Below the pieces are notes generated by a model. It was not told the origin of the DNA and searched no databases. It saw only the letters and a list, made by a program, of their open reading frames with translations. A stretch of 64,000 nt of DNA from Pholis gunnellus (taxonomy: Eukaryota > Chordata > Actinopteri > Perciformes > Pholidae): positions 8,878,904 to 8,942,903 of the forward strand of contig OU342808.1 of NCBI GenBank assembly GCA_910591455.2, written 5' to 3'. Below, piece after piece: positions 63,975 through 64,000 of the stretch; within the stretch, counting starts at the first letter, position 1, and each line of letters starts with the position of its first letter. The position numbers and the translations under genes are program-made.

Positions 63975-64000
63975 GCGCCCTAATTACCCTTAACCTCTCC

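Overview
This is nuclear DNA of a ray-finned fish, most likely a percomorph. The support is multi-exon vertebrate genes with short introns, very long CA, GA and TATC microsatellites, a tRNA-derived SINE of percomorph type and several teleost-type short DNA transposons. I saw no bacterial, phage, CRISPR or organellar feature. The species cannot be fixed from the sequence.

Four protein-coding genes could be assembled exon by exon, and the reading phase is consistent across every junction. From left to right they are mier3 (+, coding 11909-21733, 13 coding exons, 552 aa), elac1 (-, coding 27414-30835, 5 exons, 370 aa), me2 (-, coding 34158-43221, 14 coding exons, 583 aa) and mapk4 (-, coding 50261-60957, 8 coding exons, 730 aa). 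Non-coding first exons are inferred for me2 (ending at 46523) and mapk4 (ending at 63528). mier3 encodes an ELM2/SANT co-repressor subunit, elac1 a short tRNase Z, me2 the mitochondrial NAD malic enzyme, and mapk4 the atypical kinase ERK4. They do not form a pathway. The run mapk4-me2-elac1 in one orientation matches human 18q21, where SMAD4 follows ELAC1. Here mier3 sits beyond elac1 instead, tail to tail.

Region by region: 1-11.8 kb is intergenic DNA with one decayed interspersed repeat and no recognised exon. 11.9-24.2 kb is mier3, with a nested hAT-type element in intron 7 and a second inverted-repeat element in intron 8. 24.4-27.0 kb holds a SINE, a tandem array about 1.2 kb long, an unassigned insert, a 34-bp palindrome and a second copy of the end of the mier3 3' UTR. 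27.4-30.8 kb is elac1, whose first splice donor lies inside a compound GT/GA microsatellite. 31.3-46.5 kb is me2, with a G/T-only minisatellite in one intron. 46.5-50.2 kb is intergenic plus the likely mapk4 3' UTR. 50.3-64 kb is mapk4.

I found no clear undescribed biological system. The observations most worth checking are the duplicated mier3 3' end facing elac1, the elac1 splice donor made of microsatellite, two GC-AG introns, one tandem-repeat family present in two genes and the gap between them, and a Cys replacing a normally conserved Arg after the ERK4 activation loop.
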